This document shows, in pieces, positions 14,349 to 18,359 of a stretch of DNA of 18,359 nucleotides (position 1 is the first letter of the stretch; each line of letters starts with the position of its first letter). The notes under the pieces are model-generated. The model ran no database searches, was not told the DNA's origin, and saw only the letters and a list, made by a program, of their open reading frames with translations. This stretch comes from Lachnospiraceae bacterium (GTDB taxonomy: Bacteria > Bacillota > Clostridia > Lachnospirales > Lachnospiraceae), in contig JAHZFJ010000049.1 in assembly GCA_019421365.1 (NCBI GenBank), forward strand, positions 1 to 18,359. Reading direction: 5' to 3'. The position numbers were made by a program, and so were the translations under genes.

Positions 14349-14374
14349 ATGTTTCACAATAGACGGAGGGTAAA

Positions 14375-15451
14375 ATGAAAAAGAAAATAGCAACACTGTT
14401 GATAACAGTAATGTGTGTAATGATGTTAGGAGGCTGTAAGGCTTCTAATTCCCCTGAGGTGACGGAACCAAAAACAACGGATCAAACTTCTGATGAAGTC
14501 TCTGATGAAGCCGATGTACAGGATGAGAATATCTCACAAAGTGAGACGGATTCGTATTATCCAGTAACAATAACCACGTACAATTATAATCATGAGAAAG
14601 TAGAGGTTACCTTTGACTCTATGCCAGAAAAAGTCATTTGCGGGTATCAGAATAATATTGAAACTATGATGGCTTTAGGATTAGAAGATAAGATCGTTTA
14701 TGCATTCGGTATGGATGACGAAATCGCTGAGGAATATGTAGAAGCATTTTCGGAAGTACCGTACAGCAATGAAGCGCCTTCTAAGGAAGATGTTATTGCT
14801 ATGCAACCAGATTTAATATTAGGCTGGTATTCATTATTTGCGGATGACCGTCTAGGAGATGTGGATTTTTGGATTGACAGAAACTGCAATACGTATATGT
14901 CATTAAACAGCTCGGCCTTAGGTAGCAGTGAAGAATTCCCAAGAATTACAGAGTATGAATATGATGATATAATGAATATTGGTATCATCTTTAACTGTGT
15001 GGATAAGGCTCAGGCGTTGGTGGATCAAATGAAAGCGGAAGAAGCCAAAGCAGCAGAGTATGCGAAAACAATTGCAGAACCATTATCCGTAGCAATATTA
15101 GAAGATGAGAGCGGTTCATACCGTGTATATGGGGCTAATACCTTAGGCGGCGATATTGCGACAAAGGCAGGTGCAGTACTTGCAGTTGGAAGTGAGAATA
15201 GTAATAATATTAGTGCAGAGGATCTAATTGCAGCAGATCCAGATGTTATTTTCATGGTTTATTATACTGGATATATTAACGAAGAAGAAGCGGTTGCAAG
15301 TATAATGAATAATAAAGCATTTTCGAGTTTGTCAGCAGTGAAAAACAAAAGAGTTTACGCACTTAATCTAACTAGTATTTATTGCAGTGGTATTCGCACC
15401 TATGAGGGAATAACCAATATTTCCAGTGCATTGTACCCTGAATTACAGTAA
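14375..15451 (+). CDS. ABC transporter substrate-binding lipoprotein (FecB/BtuF-like)
   Basis: This 358-residue protein is the extracytoplasmic receptor of a metal-chelate importer. The N-terminus is a lipoprotein signal with lipobox MLGGC and lipidated Cys21, then an acidic, low-complexity linker to about residue 60. The rest is the helical-backbone binding domain (periplasmic binding protein type 2), with the usual VICGYQNNIETMMALGLEDK near its start, QPDLILGWYS in the middle, and AEDLIAADPDVIFMVYYTG near the end. Such proteins bind ferric siderophores, haem, corrinoids or free metals; the substrate is not clear. GACGGAGGG lies five bases before the ATG. It is the first gene of a four-gene operon with the permease, the ATPase and the CGGC protein. 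Confidence 0.88.
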   Translation: MKKKIATLLITVMCVMMLGGCKASNSPEVTEPKTTDQTSDEVSDEADVQDENISQSETDSYYPVTITTYNYNHEKVEVTFDSMPEKVICGYQNNIETMMALGLEDKIVYAFGMDDEIAEEYVEAFSEVPYSNEAPSKEDVIAMQPDLILGWYSLFADDRLGDVDFWIDRNCNTYMSLNSSALGSSEEFPRITEYEYDDIMNIGIIFNCVDKAQALVDQMKAEEAKAAEYAKTIAEPLSVAILEDESGSYRVYGANTLGGDIATKAGAVLAVGSENSNNISAEDLIAADPDVIFMVYYTGYINEEEAVASIMNNKAFSSLSAVKNKRVYALNLTSIYCSGIRTYEGITNISSALYPELQ

Positions 15452-15454
15452 TTT

Positions 15455-16540
15455 ATGATGAAGCAAATAGATTTAAAAAACGGAGTATTAAAAGATAAAC
15501 CAATCTATGTCTGTACCATTCTAATCCTTTTGTTAGCCCTGGTGCTGTCTATACTGGCAGCAGTGACCATTGGCTCAGTAGACCTTTCCATCGGAGATGT
15601 TTACCGCGTCATCTGCTATCATTTGTTTCGGATTGGTGATGGAAGTTTATATGGGAGTGGTGTTGTTTCAGACATTGTTTGGTATATTAGGTTACCGAGG
15701 ATTATTCTAGCTATGGCGGTTGGTATGGGACTTGCAGTATCAGGAGTTGTTATGCAAGCAATTGTTAAAAATCCGTTAGCAGATCCCTATGTATTAGGGA
15801 TTTCCTCTGGTGCATCCCTCGGTGCTACATTTGCAATCATGATCGGTTTTGGATCCTTCTTGGGTGGAAATGCAGTTGGAGTTGGAGCTTTTATCGGAGC
15901 TTTTGCGGTCTCACTTTTGGTACAAATCGTTGCTAATATCGGAGGACGAGCGAATTCCATTAGGTTACTTTTAGCAGGAACGGCTCTGAGTTCTGTCTGT
16001 TCTGCATTGACGAATTTCATTGTATATATAGCAGGTGATAAAGCGGGAATCGAAACAGTTACTTTTTGGTTGATGGGAAGTCTCGCCGGAGCCAAATGGG
16101 TAAATATTGTAGTGATTTTGCCATGTATGATTGCAGCAACGCTATTTTTTATGACACAAGCAAGAACTTTAAATATGTTGCTATTAGGAGATGAAGTATC
16201 AATTACACTTGGAACTGACTTACATCATTATCGCCACCTATATCTGATTATTTCTTCTTTGATGGTAGGATTAGCAGTATACTGCGCAGGGATGATCGGG
16301 TTTATTGGTCTTCTTATTCCACACATGGTAAGAATGCTGTTTGGTACAGATCATAAGAAAATAATACCTCTTAGCGCATTATCAGGAGCCATCTTTTTGA
16401 TATGGGCAGACGTAGCATGTAGGGTCATTATTCCAAAATCAGAGCTACCAATAGGAATTCTTGTATCAGTCATAGGGGCCCCTTGCTTTATATATCTACT
16501 GATTCGAAAATCCTATGGATTTGGAGGAGGTGTGAAGTAA
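15455..16540 (+). CDS. FecCD-family ABC transporter permease
   Basis: This membrane permease of about 361 residues forms the channel of the importer. Around nine or ten hydrophobic segments are visible, with family markers RLPRIILAMAVGMGLAVSG, NPLADPYVLGISSGASLGA and GLLIPHMVRMLFGTDHKK. The last overlaps the site where the ATPase is usually contacted. The ATG is three bases after the stop of the binding-protein gene, with a second ATG one codon later. No clear ribosome site is seen, so translational coupling is likely. Its stop overlaps the ATG of the ATPase gene (TAATG). Confidence 0.9.
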   Translation: MMKQIDLKNGVLKDKPIYVCTILILLLALVLSILAAVTIGSVDLSIGDVYRVICYHLFRIGDGSLYGSGVVSDIVWYIRLPRIILAMAVGMGLAVSGVVMQAIVKNPLADPYVLGISSGASLGATFAIMIGFGSFLGGNAVGVGAFIGAFAVSLLVQIVANIGGRANSIRLLLAGTALSSVCSALTNFIVYIAGDKAGIETVTFWLMGSLAGAKWVNIVVILPCMIAATLFFMTQARTLNMLLLGDEVSITLGTDLHHYRHLYLIISSLMVGLAVYCAGMIGFIGLLIPHMVRMLFGTDHKKIIPLSALSGAIFLIWADVACRVIIPKSELPIGILVSVIGAPCFIYLLIRKSYGFGGGVK

Positions 16541-17322
16541 TGGAGATAGTTACAGAGGACATTAAGATGAACCTTGGAGGGACTCCTATCCTAAAAGGCA
16601 TTAATACACATATAAAGAACAAGGAGTTTGTAGGTATCATCGGACCAAATGGATGTGGGAAAAGTACATTTCTAAAAACAATATATCGCGTGTTAAAACC
16701 AGATTATGGCTGTATCTATATAGACCATCAGCCATTAGAGGATATAGTCTACAAGGAATCTGCTAAGAAAATGGCCGTAGTGTCGCAGCATAATAACTAT
16801 GATTTTGATTTTACCGTAAGCGAGATGGTTCTGATGGGGCGTTCACCTTATAAGAAGAACATGCAAAGGGACACGAAAGAGGATTATGATATTATAGGCG
16901 AATGTCTAGAAAAGGTGGGAATGTCCAGTTATAAGAACCGTATCTTCTCTAGTTTGTCTGGAGGAGAACAGCAAAGAATCATTCTGGCAAGAGCACTTGC
17001 TCAAAAGACGGAGAGCATGATCTTAGATGAACCTACCAATCATCTAGATATTAAATATCAATTGCAGATTCTAGATACGGTTAAAGACCTTGGCATTACA
17101 GTTATTTCTGCCTTCCATGATTTGAATATTGCAGCAATGTATTGTGATAAAATCTATGCACTACAGTCAGGAAAGGTGGTCTCATATGGAACGCCTGAGG
17201 AGGTTATTACACCTGAGATGATACGTAATCTGTATGAGGTGGAATCGACGGTAAACAGGAATGAGGATGGTATTCTACACGTGGTATTCCGTCCGACGAG
17301 ATCAAAAGGGGAATGTAGATGA
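16540..17322 (+). CDS. ABC transporter ATP-binding protein (FecE/FepC-like)
   Basis: This 260-residue cytoplasmic ATPase powers the importer. Walker A is GPNGCGKST (35-43), the signature is LSGGEQQR (139-146), Walker B is MILDEPTNHLD (160-170), and the switch histidine is H193 (AFHDLN). VLMGRSPY around residue 97 is typical of the iron-siderophore/B12 group. An open frame extends back to 16483 inside the permease, but GGAGGAGG at 16523-16530 sets the start at 16540, overlapping the permease stop by one base. The last bases overlap the next gene (ATGA). Complete and normal in length. Confidence 0.92.
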   Translation: MEIVTEDIKMNLGGTPILKGINTHIKNKEFVGIIGPNGCGKSTFLKTIYRVLKPDYGCIYIDHQPLEDIVYKESAKKMAVVSQHNNYDFDFTVSEMVLMGRSPYKKNMQRDTKEDYDIIGECLEKVGMSSYKNRIFSSLSGGEQQRIILARALAQKTESMILDEPTNHLDIKYQLQILDTVKDLGITVISAFHDLNIAAMYCDKIYALQSGKVVSYGTPEEVITPEMIRNLYEVESTVNRNEDGILHVVFRPTRSKGECR

Positions 17323-17657
17323 AAGTAGCAATTTTAAGTTGCCTAAAAGCTAATGAGGTATGCACTGGAATGGGCTGCCTTCAAGCATATCATGACAAGA
17401 GAGATGCCTTCTCCATCTATAAGGATGAGGAAACCAGATTGATGGCATTTATGCACTGCAATGGTTGTGGAACTAATCCCGAGACAGATGAAGGTATGAT
17501 AGAAAAACTAGATCGTTTAAAAGATAGAGGAGTAGAGGTTGTACACATAGGTATATGTACAGTAAATAAGGACGGAAAGCGCTGTGGAACCATTGAAAGA
17601 ATTATACAGATGCTAAAAGAACGGGGCATTAAGGTGGTATTTGGAACGCATAGTTGA
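17319..17657 (+). CDS. CGGC-domain cysteine-rich protein, putative metal or cofactor binding
   Basis: This small cytoplasmic protein of 112 residues has seven cysteines (8, 15, 20, 47, 50, 80, 89). The hallmark CGGC motif appears as HCNGCG (47-50). Conserved blocks are VAILSCLKANEVCTG at the start and VEVVHIGICTVNKDGKRCG near the end. CGGC proteins are thought to bind metal, possibly zinc or iron, but no reaction is established. The gene overlaps the ATPase gene by four bases (ATGA), so it is translationally coupled and almost certainly serves the same imported metal or cofactor, for example as an intracellular acceptor. That role is an inference from operon position. Confidence 0.8.
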   Translation: MKVAILSCLKANEVCTGMGCLQAYHDKRDAFSIYKDEETRLMAFMHCNGCGTNPETDEGMIEKLDRLKDRGVEVVHIGICTVNKDGKRCGTIERIIQMLKERGIKVVFGTHS

Positions 17658-17685
17658 GGGATTATAACGCTGTTTTAGATTAAAT

Positions 17686-17743
17686 AAAAAACCTTTACAA
17701 ACGGTTCGTATTGAAACGAAACTGTGTTTGTAAAGGTTTTTTT
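17686..17743. terminator. Bidirectional terminator after the importer operon
   Basis: A long stem pairs ACCTTTACAAAC (ending 17702) with GTTTGTAAAGGT (from 17726), flanked by A6 on the left and T7 on the right. An inner stem (TTCGT / ACGAA) extends it. It can end both the importer operon and the AraC remnant transcribed toward it. Confidence 0.85.
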
Positions 17744-17873
17744 AGGTAAGGTCATAAACAATGTTGAAGATGAATACTAGGGAATATTTATACTTCTAGT
17801 AACTAACCTGTACCTGTGTATCATCAACGTAGATCAGCAAAACGCTCAGTCAAATAAAGTTGCTTCTCCGCTG

Positions 17874-18359
17874 TTAAGATCTTCTATGTAATTTCTTTTT
17901 GTACTCACTAGGTGAAGTTCCAATATGTTTATTAAATAATTTTGAGAAATACCCAAAATCATGGATTCCAACACTAGCGGCAACTTCTGCCACAGACATT
18001 TTAGTGGTATTAAAATACCTCAGTGCGGCCTGTATACGTTGCTGATGTATGTATTCTGTAATACTCTGACCAGTTTCTTTACTAAACTGCCCAGATAGAA
18101 AGGAAGCGTTCTTATCAAGGTGATCAGCTATAATCGATAAGGATAATTCTTCGTCTATATGTTGTGAGATATAATTAATCACATTGCAAGTTAGGAGGGA
18201 GTAATCAGGATGGGTATAGTTCTTTACTAGTAAGTAGTATTTATGAACCATTTCGTTGACCAAAGAAACAAGTTTCTGATGGCTGGTTGACGTGTCTATT
18301 TTAGCATTGTTCTAGTCAAGCGAAATTGTAACACTAGAGTATAAAATTTATGCAGCTCT
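17874..18359 (-). pseudogene. AraC-family regulator, C-terminal remnant reaching the window edge
   Basis: The last 129 codons (from a TTG at 18263) encode a complete AraC double helix-turn-helix: LSLSIIADHLDKNASFLSGQ as the first motif, MSVAEVAASVGIHDFGYFSK as the second, and TSPSEYKKKL at the end. It is preceded by EMVHKYYLLVKNYTHPDYSL, which in two-domain AraC proteins comes just before the DNA-binding part. The same frame upstream is open only a little (NNAKIDTSTSHQKLVSL) before TAG near 18313, and another stop follows near the edge. No ribosome site precedes the TTG or the next ATG. This is probably the end of a larger regulator disrupted by nonsense mutations; part may lie beyond the window. 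Confidence 0.6.

Noticed and set aside
14215..14374. A cobalamin or molybdenum-cofactor riboswitch before the importer operon.
   Set aside because: No recognisable B12 box or other known conserved core was seen, and the leader is short.

Overview
The window looks like chromosomal DNA of a low-GC Firmicute, most likely a gut-type Clostridia member of the Lachnospiraceae. This rests on the A+T-rich sequence, strong purine-rich ribosome binding sites, and protein content (a Clostridium-type bile salt hydrolase, BaiCD-like and BaiE-like proteins, AraC and HxlR regulators). No rRNA, tRNA, CRISPR array or phage module was seen. Assignments are from motifs and memory of families; no database search was possible.

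Layout. (1) 1-2350: a YeiH-type transporter converging on an AraC/cupin regulator, then an intergenic region with an 18-bp palindrome. (2) 2351-5392: an intact PHP-type histidinol phosphatase followed by a decaying stretch: a maltose/galactoside O-acetyltransferase with two compensating frameshifts, a second one with a large internal deletion, and a recA copy lacking its N-terminus and Walker A motif. (3) 5532-9850: a catabolic-looking cluster of two paralogous Crp/Fnr-type regulators, a BaiCD/BaiH-like flavin/Fe-S ene-reductase and a BaiE-like NTF2-fold protein. (4) 9896-12284: an arginase-fold protein divergent from an HxlR regulator, then a bile salt hydrolase. (5) 12313-14214: a small gene broken by a nonsense codon and by a 1.58-kb insertion sequence flanked by an exact 29-bp direct repeat. 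(6) 14375-17657: a FecBCD-like metal/siderophore/corrinoid ABC importer operon ending in a cysteine-rich CGGC-domain protein, preceded by a terminator-like hairpin. (7) 17874 to the end: the C-terminal remnant of an AraC regulator.

The most interesting signal is in region 3. The 12-bp perfect palindrome CCTCATATGAGG occurs twice, once before the ene-reductase and once between the second Crp/Fnr gene and the BaiE-like gene. In all three possible promoter directions it is followed after exactly 23 bp by a -10-like hexamer (TATATT, TATATT, TATAAT). That places its centre near -41.5, the classic class II position for Crp/Fnr activators. The two regulators have almost the same recognition helix. 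This points to a self-contained regulon in which one or both regulators switch on a dehydratase-fold protein, an ene-reductase and the second regulator's own gene. With a bile salt hydrolase about 1.5 kb beyond the BaiE-like gene, a bile-acid or steroid-like substrate is an attractive but unproven reading; phenylpropanoid or other alpha,beta-unsaturated acids are alternatives.
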